Part shown: in pieces, positions 12,207-24,535 of the stretch
Layout of the letters: the number at the start of each line of letters is the position of its first letter
Numbering within the stretch: the stretch's first letter is position 1
Assembly: GCF_012273895.1 (NCBI RefSeq)
Contig: NW_024045132.1
Location: 372,001 to 436,000 of the forward strand
Direction: 5' to 3'
Origin: Zerene cesonia
Taxonomy: Eukaryota; Arthropoda; Insecta; Lepidoptera; Pieridae
Length of the DNA stretch: 64,000 nt
Translations under genes and position numbers: made by a program
The notes under the pieces: model-generated
What the model saw: only the letters and a program-made list of their open reading frames with translations
Database searches by the model: none
Told to the model about the DNA's origin: nothing

Positions 12207-12408
12207 AAAGGTGTGTGTGCGATTCACACATGATAGAAGTGAAACTTCAATAAATCGTCAAAAGAATGAATAAAATAGTATGTATATTTCTGTCTCATTC
12301 TTTGCCGGCTTCATTCTACACATTTTTGTATTTCTGTCTCTTACCTGTCGTTTTTCCGTTGCATCAGGTTTGAAATCACAACGATTCTAAAGAAGTTTCA
12401 CTTCAAAA
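12207..12408. repeat. MITE copy 2 (GAAGTGAAACTTC termini)
   Basis: Inverted termini at 12236-12248 and 12392-12404, with the same interior order as copy 1 at 6052: 'tctgtctcattctttgccgg', 'cttacctgtcg', 'ttgcatcaggtttgaaat'. It lies in the Mlx-FBXO28 intergenic region. Confidence 0.7.
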
Positions 12409-12706
12409 ATCAGCGGGCGCCTGTCACTAGGCCCTCCTCCGTTTGAAGGCGATTTAGTTTTTTAGTTTAAAATAATTATGTATGAGGATAATAATATGAT
12501 GACTACAACTACTTTCTATAATAATACGCCCCACTTTTAAGGTGAGCTTGTGAGTAGGTAAAATTATTACAATAATATGAATTATGTTTATTTTATTGAT
12601 AATAGAAATTTAGATTACGATAAATTTTCCCATTTAAAAAATATGGTACGACAAGACAATTATATTTGATTTCAAAAAAACGTCATTTTTATTACAAAAT
12701 TAAGAT

Positions 12707-12795
12707 AAATGTTAGTACTTATAATATAACGTATAAATTAACATAATTAATGTTAGTACTTATAATATAACGTTAAATTAACATAAATGATAGTA
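12707..12795. repeat. Imperfect tandem duplication, about 45-bp unit
   Basis: The block 'gttagtacttataatataac' followed by 'aaattaacata' occurs twice in tandem with a third partial unit. Small indels separate the copies. No gene overlaps. Confidence 0.65.
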
Positions 12796-13450
12796 CTTCT
12801 TTGGTAGGTAACAGGTAACTTAGATAGCACAGATAATAATTTTTTGGCCATAATTCACACGCATCTATAATTATGTCCATGCACGCAACGGATAAAAAAT
12901 TGAAATATCCAGGCAGATAGGTAGGTGTCTGCTGTTACCATTATATCTATGGTTGCAGCTAAAATCGTAGCTAACTTCACACTTTAACTAAATACGAAGT
13001 ACCAACAGTCCAACAAACAAAAAAAGACTTCTTGTGAAAGCATATCGCGATTAGAAGTTATTGCGTGTTATTTATTAAAATTATTGTATTGCAAATCCAT
13101 ATCAAATAATAAAAAATGTGTATGAACTCTTGAGTGAGTGTTCAGTTTAAACTATTTTACTTTAGAGGGATGTACATTGAAATTTACTCGAATGCTCAAG
13201 TGACCTAGCCAGCCACGGCCACCATTTTAGAATTGTACGCTGGTCGGATAAATTATAAATTTCTCTGATCTTATATAAAATGTTTGTTGTGACACAACGC
13301 CAGCCTTATTTTACTAACTGCACTATATTTTATAAACATGCGTATTTTATTGCAATCATTATATATCGCACTCATATTTAGAGTGATTTTAGTATGAAGT
13401 TGTACAGGAGAAAGTTTTTTCAGAAGTAGTCAAAGAAATATTTGGGCAAG

Positions 13451-16400
13451 ATGGTGTCGACGAGGCAGATGAGTAGTATAGGAGGTGGCAATGGAAGTAG
13501 CGAAGGATCCGGCCCATCGCATGCGGAACCCGTAACTGTGGCGCGTGTTACTCGCCACTCCAGTACATTGCTCCCTGGGGGCTCATCGCCGCACGCTAGT
13601 ACTTCAAAAAATTCATTAGTGACGGCACCCAAAACCTTTTCTACGAATATCCTTGATTTACCAGTTGAAGTCATTGAAAAAATTTTTCGTTATCTAGGCT
13701 TTAAGAGTGTGTCACATCTTAGAATGGTAAATATTTTTTATAAAACATTGGTAATAAAGAATATAACATTAGAATAACTTGGTACTTGGATTTGCAACAA
13801 ATACACGTATTTAATCTGATAATTAATCATAAGTTACAATGAATTAAAAAAGTTTAATTTCAAAATGCAATTATATTATGCCCATATATTTTAGGTTAAC
13901 CGACAGTTCAATACAATATGTAGTGGAGTATTGAATTCAACATTTCAACGATTACAAAATCAAATGCTACATCGGTTTCAAGCGATCAAGGCAAAGATGC
14001 CACGCAGGGAATCGGCTAGGAGGAGCCATCCATTGGCATGTGAATCAGATATCATTGAAACTTTACACATGAGACTTAGCTTATTGCAAATGACCTTCGG
14101 CAAACATATTGAAAGAAAACATTGTTGTTTCTTTCCTGGAGAGGTAATGGCTTGATTGAATAAACAATTTTGGTTTAATCTCTAATGTTTCCATCAACCA
14201 TCATTGATTATAAAGTGTATTTAATAATTAATTTCATATTATATAAAATAAGGATCAATTCTAATATAATATACACTTTTAGATTTTAGATGAGGTGTAT
14301 AGTATTTTGTCATACTTAAAAACTACAACAAAGCTGGCAAGGCCTTACAAAGTAACGGATGAGTTGTTTGATTTAACAACTATGGCTATGGAATATTTCA
14401 AGGAGCACATTGAACCCAATTTGCCAGAGATTACATATTTTGGCACTGATTTCTTTGATATAACAACTGCTTTTTCACGTGAGTATATTTCAAATTGCTT
14501 GTTCATGGTGTAGTGAAAAAATAAAAGCAGATAACAGTAATCAATTGTAAAATTTGCTGTTGCTGCTGGCTGTTGTGAACGTGATTATAAATTTTAATGT
14601 TACATTGATTTCAAAATAATACACCAAGTTAATAGCCATATAAACAGTAAATTTAATAATCAACACATTCTATTATATATAATTAAAGCATAAGCAATAT
14701 CTGCATTTAGAATGAAAATTTGATGAATTGTGATCTATATGTATTTTGTTTTGTTAGTTTACTTGATAAGGGTGAGGTTGCAATATGTGTAGCTAAAAGC
14801 TTCTTAGCATATTGGATTAACAAATTGTTTTCTTTTAAAATAAGAGAAAATCGCATTATTGATATCTGCTTGCCATGTGTCATTTGTTTCTTTTTTATTT
14901 ATTTAATTTTGCACTATAAAATAGTAAAAAATAAATATGCCTGCATTTAACGTCATGGTTAAAGTCATCGTTTAACTCTTTTCATAAGACATTCTTAATT
15001 TAATTTTGTGCAATAAATTTCATGTATATTATTCCTACCAGTACCAATATTTTTCATAGGGTTTCAATAAATTAGTGTAAAGTTTTGACTGTCTTTCCTT
15101 TTTCTTTCATTTATCCCTCTTTCCTCTTCCCGCTTGAAAATAATGAGTACCTACATTAATAAGTTAGATATATAAAGTATGCTATCTACATACTATGTTG
15201 TCTTTTAAAGTGAATTTATCCAATTTATGTATGAGGCATGTAAGGCATTAAAAGAACAAAATGTATCTTTATTTGCATTTTGGCTCAAATGACTAGTATA
15301 GTCTAGTATAATCTTGTTTATTTAAACACAATATGTTATTGAATGTTATTTCTCCTTCCTGTTCCATTGACTGTGTCATAAACTATGCTAACTATTTAAC
15401 ATAACTATGAATGGTGTGTGGTTTCGATTGCTTTTTAAAAGTTGCATTATTTTAATAAATTCTAATACAATTGCAATAATTTTTATATTATTGTGGTTGG
15501 ATACTACTTACTTGGTGCTGTGTGATTTTTTTCCTCTCCAATTTCTTTGCCCTGCTCTAGCAAATTAAAATGGGATTGGATCAGTTATTTTTTAATGTTT
15601 GTTTTGTTTGTCTTAAATGTTTTTGATACAAATTTTTACTTCATGCGACATCTTTTTATAACGCCTCAATAAGTTCGGATGACGGACTCGCCTGACCATA
15701 GAAAAGAATCAAATATGATTGTCCAGATTATAATTAGTCTACTAAATTACATTCAGATCCGCCCTTCATCCATACATCTCTATCGTTAGTCATTTTTATT
15801 CAGATTTCACATTCTGCTAAAAAATACTGACAAATTCTCATTTTAAATCTGTAATTAATATTTGTCGATAACTGTAATAATCAGTTACTTAATAGATTCG
15901 TGTCGTTTGTAATAACATGAGTCATGTATCTGATCCTATTCTACTTATATCTATTTACCTCTATTATTAATATTTAATGGTAAATATGGAATAATTTCAA
16001 AATATGTATGGCTAGAGAAATATACAGGGTGTCCTCCCCGTGGTGTTCTATGTGAAATGGCTCTTATAGTTTTTTATATGCTGATTAGATAAAAAAGTAT
16101 AAAATGCATTATATTTTCTATTAGATGAATTATCTAAATCTTCATATTACAATTTCATAAGATACACCTGCATGTACAACCCTAACGACACACACTTGTC
16201 ACCTATGCTACCCGCACGCGTGCTTACGTTTATGATTGTCTCTTCATAGAGACAAAGCCCACATTGGCGGAGTGGTATAATATGCCGGTTGCGCGAAGCT
16301 AGGGATGTAAACATTGAGTTTACGAAAAAATCCAATAAGAAATTATTGGTACATTGTAGTAGTTTGATGTAATCATTTTTAGTATATTTTACAGCGTATT

Positions 16401-16897
16401 GAAAACTATAATTCCATTGAGTATAGAAGTTCACCACCGTCGGGAAATTCTAGTATGCACCTAAACGATTCTTGTGATTTTTATAGTAGTTGGCATTTGC
16501 ATAATCATTTACAATGATACAAAGGCTTATACTCGCAAAGTTGTTAATACATTATTCACATTGAGAGCAAACAATAATCATTGTTCTAGATATTATATTT
16601 GAACAGTCAGCGTTTATGTTTGGTTTTGCTAACTCGTAACATTATGTATTAAGTAGTTAATAAGATATAGAATATCATTTATGAAACATTTAAGCATCTC
16701 ATATTTTCTATCCACTGATAGATGTGTACAAATAAAAAGATTTGTAATTTAAAAGTAAGTAGGCATTATCGATTTTCAATTTAGGTGTATAGGCTAGATA
16801 AACTAATCTTAACCAGTGGAATATAATAAACTAATATACATACATAATAGTTTGAATATTAATAAATATGAATGCTGGCAGATATTTACACTAATTT

Positions 16898-16979
<82 letters not shown>

Positions 16980-19900
16980 TTATAAAAATTGTTATCTGCA
17001 TTTTATTGCGCATCAGTATAAATTACTTACGCTATTAAAAGTCAGGATGGCTTGTTTACAAATAAACTTATTTGTCTTTATTATGATTTAAGCTTGGTCA
17101 TACATTTTATTGGTTTGATATGATTACGCTCTCTGCATAATATGAAGTATTCAAAACAAGATAATTATGAAAATTGTAATAGTCATCTTGAGTCTTCTCT
17201 ATAAATCCATTACAATTGAATTCGTTACAGCGTTATACATATATAGTCCAAGAAAATGGGTAGGGTAAATGCGAATTTGAGATTAAAACTTGAATTTTTG
17301 ATATAATTTACTTTGAGGAATCTAAAAACGAACTGTGCAAGTTTTTTTTAAATTCACCCCCGAGAAGGGGTGAAAAAAAATTAAAAAAGTTGTTTTTTTG
17401 AAATTTTGGCGAAACCGTAAGTGTTAGAAAAAAAAGTTTTAGATAAAATTTGTAGAGCGTAAAATTTTACACAAAAATGTTTCTATGACTTTTTTTCCTA
17501 AAATTGACTTTTTTAACTTTTTTTTAACTTTTTTAATTTTTTTTCACCCCTTCTCGGGGGTGAATTTAAAAAAAACTTTCACAGTTCGTTTTTAGATTCC
17601 TCAAAGTAAATTATATCAAAAATTCAAGTTTTAATCTCAAATTCGCATTTACCCTACCCATTTTCTTGGACTAATATAGATATGTTTGGCCCACCATTAC
17701 ATTCGTGTACCCTTTATCTCAAGCTGTTTGTACAACTGTTTCGATAGCAATTCATTTCAAAGGAAAAGATAAAGAAATCCACTTAGTTAACTCAGAACTC
17801 AATAAATACCTTTATAATAGAGTATTACTTAATAGTTAGTTACACTATTGGATTCAAGGATTGCCGATCGTGATATGACTAAGCTTGTTAGGAATAAGAG
17901 ATTAGTCTCGTATGGGCATTTTGCATAATTATTGTCTTATACATTTTCCTTACTTCATACAATTGTCTTTAAAAGGTTTTAAGCTAGTCGATAAGGATAA
18001 CAAATTGTAAATACATAACTTGGTAACAGTAAAAATATGGCTACTATTATATTTAATAAGAACACAAATGTATTTGTACGGCAAATGTAAAATTATTAGA
18101 ATTCTCATCTATATACATATTTTCATTGTTATCCACACTTTAAGACGTCATTCTTTTTAACACGCTTTATTAGCATCACCTGTATGTTTGGATGATTGTA
18201 TGTAACCGACTCCTTTTTGGTCTTGATTCAATTCAAACTTTGAACACTTGTCAAGGATAACTGACAATATAATAATTTCATGAGTTTTTCTTATTAGTTA
18301 AGTTGATAGAATCGCCAGGCTTAAATAATTTTCTTGCGTATACTCTATTATAAGGGAAAAAGTGAGACAATTACTTGATTCTGTCATTGAAGCGTGTTTA
18401 ATAGCTTTTAGATTATATTATTTGTATTATATAATTAATACAGTAGAACCTGTTTCAGTGGAACCCCGATAAGTCTGAAACCTGTATTACTTGAGAAAAT
18501 GTTTTGTTTTGCTTTCAAGACTTAAAACCTTCATTACTCAAGATATTTAGTCTCTATAAGTATATATAGTTCGAAGTAATCAGTGAGTCCCTGTAATCCA
18601 TTTTGGTACAGGTGTTCCTGGTGTCCTAAAACTCTAAAGTTATAAATCGATCTGTGTTGTTCGAACATAATTATTTATTTCACGTTTAAGTCACAATTAA
18701 ATGTTTCTTCCTCTTTATGTACAATGAGTATTATCGCTTAGATAAAAAAGTTATATAAAACTAGCATACCCGACCACGCGTTGCTGTGGCTGAGTAATAA
18801 TAAAAATGTTAAGATCGGTTGAGTTGGTAAAGAGTTCATTGGGAATATACATTATGATACTAGTTTTTTATATTTTAAGATTATGGCTCGAATTATTTCT
18901 CGTATCCCTAGATATTAGACTTATTGAGGTTCTGTGTTTTGTTTAATTAATTTTAAATATTTCATTTAGCGTCCTCTTTGATATTCTACAAAGCGACTGA
19001 TGTATCTAGCTTTAATTAATAGAGTTAAATTCTTACTCTACTATATAAATAATGTATTAATATTTAATTATATGTCTATATAACTTTACAATTTATTCTG
19101 TATATATAACTTCATATTCATTACAACATTATATTTGGTTGCGTTTAATTTTATATGAATTTTATTTTCGTAAAAATAAGTATCTCACTTCCTTTAATCG
19201 ATCTGTTTATCATGCCTGGAAATAACGAACAGACACACTTTCATCTTTATGATATTAGTATTTATAGTGCGGATTAATTTTTTATGCTAATAATATAGAG
19301 CTGAAGAGATTGTTTGTTTGAACGCTCCAGTCTCAGGAAGTACTGGACCGATTTAAAAAAATTTTATATGTATTCGACCCCTGAGTGGTACAAGCTGTCT
19401 TAGTTACCATGGGTAAATCCGAAACGTACCGCTAGTTTTTAATCATTTTATATATATCAAACTCCAGCCGGCGAGAGCAGTAAGTCGTACATATGCCTGG
19501 ACTCGCCGCCGCCGAGCGGCTTCGAGTCGACGTCGCAGCAGGCGGGCGGCAACTCGTCGGGCGACCGGCGCGTGTCGTCGCAGACCTTCTACATGGAGGA
19601 GAGCCTGCCGCCCTCGCCGCCGCCGCCGCAGAGCAACATGGTGCTGCGGAAGCGGATACACCGCATCAAGCAGGGGATGAAGAAGTGAGTCGGTGTTTAG
19701 TGTGACCGCTATTCTAGCATGTACTCTTTCTCGCTCTTCTAGTATCTGCGATTATGTGTCTCGCTCGCACTCGTTGGGTTTGAGAACCGTCATAAGGGTA
19801 ACGCTATTACGCTATATGCTATATGACAATCGAAGAATTGATTTTAGCGCTGTTAAATTTATTAACATCAATGACGTTTAGGTTTTAACTATACTGACCA

Positions 19901-21295
19901 CCATGTATGTACTATACAGTTAGTATAGGTATAAATTAAATGTTTATGTATTATTATTTTATCTTATCAGATTATTTAGGGTATAATATACGTATTATGT
20001 AATAAGGATAATTTAAAATTTTATAAACAGTATAAGCTTATTTCTTGCTGATTTATAACAAGTGGTGGTACTCAAACACAAATTGGATATCACTCGTAGA
20101 TTCTACTTACGTTATAATGTCCTGATCGAATTTCAGCCACAGCAGCCAATGGAGACTAATCTACTGGGAAATGTAGTGAACATAAGTACAGCCTCTATTG
20201 TACCGAATTCATAGTCACGTGACGGAATGTCGTTCTCACGAGAATACTAATTAATAATATGGGCCCCTGGGGATACACCGAAGCATAGGTTTCACCGTCT
20301 TTTCGTTTCTGGATTGCGAGCTGTTTACGAGCTGCTAACCATACGACGAAAGATTACTTCTTATCTGGCTCCAACTGCGACATCTTGGTACAACACGCGT
20401 ATTGCACCTTTTTATACTAATATTAATTTTCGTGTTCGCTAACTTCAAAAAACAAAGCGTTTGTATGTTGATGCACACAAAGTAAGTTGGTTCACACAAG
20501 TGAATGCAGAACCGGCATAGCTCTTTAAGTATTTCCTAGGTGGTAAAATAAGTCTAAACATAGTGCGAATTCTTAATAAAAATATTGACCAAAAACACGA
20601 CCTTAATAAAAATAAAGTTAACAAACCTGCTACATACCGTTTTCTTAATTCACATCAAATCAACTCGAACTTCAAATCAAGATTTTATTTCTTCAACAAG
20701 TGAAAAAGATAATTAAATTTATTCTCAAGAACATATTGTATGTTAAAAGTTATTTATATTCCTTCAGGTACAATGACCAATTGTCAGCGTTGCGTAGTGA
20801 TCTGCGCAGCTGTAAGCGGAAAACTGCGCTACAACAGAAGCAAATTGCCGAACAACAGAAGCAGATAGCGGAGCAACAGAAACAGACCTTGGAGTACGCC
20901 AACCGTTTGGACGACTACGATAAGAAAAACGAGGAGACCAGCCGCAAGTTTCAAACGTTATTACAGGTAAGAATGACTACCAGCATTATTTTTTTAACTC
21001 GATTTAGTTTATAAACCTTGTGACATAAATATACGAAATAAAAAAAATACGTTTTCAAGTTTTAAAGTCCATTCCACACAAACTAAACAATTCTAAACAA
21101 ATGTTCATTTAACTCTAAATAAATAATGACTTTCAGGAGCTGAACAAGTGCAAAACGGAGCTGCAGTACTGGCGGTCGCGGTCGCCGGCCGTGCCGCCGC
21201 TGTGCGCCGAGTGCGGCGCTTCGCTGCGGCTCTCGCCCGTCGCGCTTGCGCAGGTCTCACTTTATTACTATATACCATACTTTATTTGTATACGC

Positions 21296-21327
<32 letters not shown>

Positions 21328-22098
21328 TAAAGCTTGTGAATGAAAGAGAATTTTTGGAGCCTCGTATTTATGGCTAATATTTGTTGTATAGGCGATAATG
21401 TTGATATGAGTGCAGTATATGTCACTTTAATTGTTATTGTTTTATAAATAAGTAAGCTAGCAACATTAAGTACATATAAAAAAAAACAAGAATTGAGTGA
21501 GCGACATGTATTATTTAGAAATATTTAAAACGCCGGGAAAATATATATGAATAAGTTGCCTTTATAATCCGTAAATTTTTTTTTATATTTTTTGAAGGTA
21601 TGATACTCGCATAAAGTCAAACACAAAAAAATGTGATGAGTAATTTTTAATTTAATTATTGGACGCATGGGAAAATTGTTAACAATGGAATGATTAATTT
21701 GTCTTCATTAATACAATATGTAATGTATTTTAAATAAAATGATAATTGTTGTCTTACTTACAGGAAACTGATATAATTAATATTCTTCTTAGGAAATTAA
21801 AAGGCATATTGAATTTACACTACTGAGATCTATATTAACCAAACAATCAAATCGCTTCCAGTGGCCGTCCGGCTCTAGCACGGAGGCGAGCGAAGCGGAG
21901 GCGGCGGGCGGCAGCAAGGAGCCGCCTAGCGCCGCGGAGGTGGCCACCGAGATCCCGCTGAAGGCGGAGGCGCGCGAGGGCGAGGAGGGCGCCGGCACGC
22001 CGCCCGCGCGCCGCCGCGCCTCCGCCGACGCCGCGCACGCGCCCAGCGGCACGCCCGAGCGCAAGAAGCGCCGCCTCACCAGACCGCGGAAGCTCTGA
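13451..22098 (+). CDS. FBXO28: F-box only protein 28-like (FBXO28), 496 aa
   Basis: FBXO28 is a substrate-recognition subunit of SCF (SKP1-CUL1-F-box) ubiquitin ligases, mainly nuclear. Exons: 13451-13726, 13895-14143, 14283-14478, 19468-19684, 20768-20966, 21137-21253, 21862-22098; all join in phase. Residues 1-60 are Ser/Gly-rich. The F-box is about 66-110 (NILDLPVEVIEKIFRYLGF...SHLRMVN). The FBXO28-specific middle at about 111-240 has PRRESARRSHPLA, RLSLLQMTF and CCFFPGEILDEVY, each with a close counterpart in vertebrate FBXO28. A Pro/Ser-rich linker follows (241-312), then a coiled coil (313-400) with a duplicated QKQIAEQ heptad, a CAEC pair, and a basic C-terminus (KKRRLTRPRKL) that looks like a nuclear localisation signal. 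The start is the ATG in AAGATGG context. Exon 6 uses a weak donor (GTCTCA). Exons 4, 6 and 7 are strikingly GC-rich beside AT-rich exons 1-3. Intron 3 is 5 kb. Confidence 0.93.
16905..16977. repeat. (TA)n microsatellite
   Basis: About 70 bases of nearly pure TA dinucleotide. It generates a false Tyr-Ile repeat reading frame. Confidence 0.95.
17242..17675. mobile_element. Long fold-back (TIR) element, non-autonomous
   Basis: Two arms of roughly 150-165 bases, from 17244 inward and from 17673 inward, are near-perfect reverse complements. Each starts TAGTCCAAGAAAATGGG and includes the block 'ttcacccccgagaaggggtg' and its complement. An unpaired centre of about 100 bases (17404-17505) separates them. 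A TA at each edge suggests a TA target duplication, as for Tc1/mariner-type MITEs. No transposase is encoded. It lies in FBXO28 intron 3. Confidence 0.85.
18763..18850 (-). repeat. Helitron-like element end (fragment)
   Basis: It starts AACTAGCATACCCGACCACG, the complement of the CGTGG...GCTAGTT ends common in this window. Only about 90 bases are recognisable. Confidence 0.4.
19286..19436 (+). repeat. Helitron-like element abutting FBXO28 exon 4
   Basis: It runs from GCTAATAATATAGAGCTGAA to CGTACCGCTAGT with the typical interior 'gtttgtttgaacgctccagt' and 'aggaagtactggaccgattt'. Its end is 31 bases upstream of the first base of exon 4, so branch point and pyrimidine tract lie at or just beyond its edge. 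Confidence 0.6.
21295..21323. repeat. (GT)n microsatellite
   Basis: About 28 bases of GT repeat in FBXO28 intron 6, just past the weak exon-6 donor. Confidence 0.9.
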
Positions 22099-23605
22099 AA
22101 CTGCACACGACCGACTCGCCGCTCGCGCGCCCACGGACCGGTCGGCTAGCGGCGGCAACTTGCGCGCCGAGCGACTATGGTCGTCTTCTGTTTGCGCCTA
22201 GTGACCAATAGCTATCTTACCATTTGCTCGCTTAGCGACCGAGATCGCCTAGCAACTTTGGCGTTTAGTAACCAATATCAAGTTCTGTTTGCGCACTGAT
22301 TCTGAGCGTGCGTAATGACCAAGTTTTTTTTTCTGTTTGAGTGCTTATTGACCAGAAACACGAATGGCCTTGTCGCTTTTGGCGCGCCTTATGACCATTG
22401 GTCGCCCTTTGCGTGCTTGTTGGTTAAAAACCTTGATTCCCTGGGCTTTCTCTAAGACTCTGATTAAATTGATGCCGCACTGGTAGGCTAAGTGAACTGA
22501 ACATCAATCAGTAAATGTTCTTTTAAACTCAGTACGCACAACAATTTCAATCCCAAACACAGTAGGCTGTTCAGATATGAAACAGTTCAAGATCATCAGA
22601 AAATGAATCGGCGATACAAACCACATGGTTCAGTAACAGTGGCATTCGTTTTTTGTAATCTTAGGTGCTCCAACAGTCCAGGTCTAAACTCAATATCCTG
22701 AAAATCACTACTTTACGCTCAGTGAACTTATTGCTAAAACAGCTTTCGGTCAATAGCTGTTACGATTTGCTATTTAGATATGTGTAGCCAATCTGTTAAA
22801 GAAGATGCCTATTAAATAATCTTTTTGTCGGTTTCGTGTACATATTGCACAAATATTTAAAAAACTAGTGCAAGTGGTTAGGCAATCTATCTTAGTGCCC
22901 AAACAGTTGATGACCCAATCCGAATTATCTGACAAACTTCACTTTCAGTGTGCTCAATTAATTCGGACAAAGCTTGTTAGGCTAAGGAATTGGCGCTAAA
23001 ACTATTTTGCAATCAGAGCTGTTTTTCGATATGTTGAAATAATACCCATCTCTATAATTTCCGCATCTTAGGTTACAGGTAAATTACCACATGTTGTTTA
23101 CAACTATGAACGTATTTTAGATGACCATATCCACTAAGCATCTTGATCAGTTGAACTTTAAATCTTGCTTCTCAATAAATGTTCTCAATATTGATGGTAC
23201 ATATACTATTTGAGCATATTTTAAATTTAGTGATGTTTGGTTATCAAAGGTTCGTTAATTGTTCTGTTTTTCTTAATGGTGGATCAGCTAAATTATATTT
23301 TACGGTTTAAAAGAGGGAATTAAAACGCGTATGAGAGCTATGATGCTATTTCGTAAGATAGAAATTATGAACCAATATATAGATTTTATGCCATTGTCTT
23401 GTCGTCATTTAACATACAGTAAAATACATATTTGTATTATTGAGGTAGTCATCGGTTGGGACTCCATAGAAGATTAACACTAGATTGAAATTTATATATA
23501 TTCTTACTTATTAGAATGCGTATTAACACTCAGCAAACTTCGACGACGACAATGTTAATAAAATTAGATTAATAATAAAAATAAAGTTGCAGTAAAATAA
23601 AGTGC
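22099..23605 (+). other. Probable FBXO28 3' UTR
   Basis: This follows the stop codon without a splice signal or new reading frame. The first strong poly(A)-signal cluster is at 23557-23605 (several overlapping AATAAA hexamers). Later hexamers, for example around 25630, could give longer transcripts. The first 340 bases are unusual (see the repeat at 22174). Extent is inferred from position only. Confidence 0.45.
22174..22440. repeat. Degenerate repeat array in FBXO28 3' UTR
   Basis: About six or seven imperfect units resembling TTTGCG-Y-N-TTAGTGACCAA recur every 30-45 bases: near 22182, 22232, 22262, 22290, 22337, 22375 and 22408. Units differ by substitution and spacing. No reading frame or known element is recognised. 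Confidence 0.5.
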
Positions 23606-24374
23606 ACTATTCCGTAAGTATTAGATATGGTTCATTTATAATTTGTTTGGACAAATGTAGCAATTTCGTTTCCATTTCCTGTGAGTTTATTATCGCCTCA
23701 CAAAATGTTTCTCGTTGTTAATTTATCGTTATTGTCTTGCTTCTGTCGGAATTCAAAATTCCATTTTTTTACATAATTACCTACATGGTAGGCTTCAGTA
23801 TCAACGTTTAACAACCTGTTATGGGTTAAGAAAATCGAATACTATATGTATATATCCATATAATTTATTATTACCATTTATATATATTGGCAATATTTTA
23901 ATTTTTATACACAAAATTTTATCAGCGCAAAATGTGCTTAAAAGTAGTAATAATACATAATACAAGATCATTTACAAGATGCTGTTTTACTGCAAATGTT
24001 ATGAAAGATGGTGTCAAAACATTATTATCTTTCATAATATGATAATAAAAGGTTCTTAAATTAAACAAATTATTATATTTTTCAGTCCATTGTCTAAGTG
24101 CATTATCTATTCATTCAAGTGCAATAAAAATATAACGCATAATGTGACTGGTATTAGAAAGCTCAACTTCTTATATATATAACATGGTATATTATTGATA
24201 TCAGGACTAAATTATAAATAATAAAAATGAGACTAATGTCAAATGGGTCTTCATTTTACTATAAAAAATTGTGTGCGTTTATGGTATTGGCAAATGTTAT
24301 TTTGTCATAAATGGGAACTTATAAAAGTTATTTGTGTTATAAACCGTATTCGAAATATTTAGCAAATAGAATTC

Positions 24375-24535
24375 GGTCCAGTGCGAGTTGTACTCGTGAC
24401 AATAAGGGTTTTATTGAAATGAGCTAAAGAGTAAATGCAAAAAAATATGGTAGACCCGTGCAAATCGTTGCTTAACAGACATACATACAGACAAACAGAC
24501 ATACGAAAAGTTCGGTAATACGGTACCGTTTTAAC
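24375..24535. repeat. Dispersed repeat with (ACAGACAT)n-like run
   Basis: It contains 'ggtccagtgcgagttgtact' and later 'acagacatacatacagacaa' then 'ggtaccgttttaaccc', matching a repeat frequent in lepidopteran DNA (CCAGTGCGAGT... GGTTCCGTTTT). Degenerate. Confidence 0.5.

Larger units (their letters stand above)
11812..13450. other. Divergent promoter region between Mlx and FBXO28
   Basis: About 1.6 kb between the two start codons. It holds both 5' UTRs, MITE copy 2 (12207-12408) and a small tandem duplication (12707-12795). No other gene is seen. A short upstream frame (ATG at 13394, 11 codons) precedes the FBXO28 start. No convincing TATA box was found; transcription starts are not resolvable by eye. 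Confidence 0.5.
14479..19467 (+). other. FBXO28 intron 3 (about 5 kb)
   Basis: Large intron without a recognised gene. It contains a (TA)n tract, a 434-bp fold-back element and a Helitron-like copy ending 31 bases before the next exon. Open frames here are accounted for by low complexity or have no protein-like features. A TACAGGGTG-type repeat end is visible near 16025. Confidence 0.75.

Noticed and set aside
13420..13674. 84-codon minus-strand frame
   Set aside because: It is antisense to FBXO28 exon 1 and has no own splice or promoter context.
16816..17091. 91-codon frame with a Tyr-Ile run
   Set aside because: It is translation of a (TA)n microsatellite.
19443..19705. Ala/Arg-rich open frames on both strands
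   Set aside because: They are other-frame shadows of FBXO28 exon 4 caused by GC richness; the in-phase frame matches the linker and joins its neighbours.
21789..22158. Two minus-strand open frames of over 100 codons
   Set aside because: They are antisense shadows of the very GC-rich last exon of FBXO28, which lacks stop codons on both strands.
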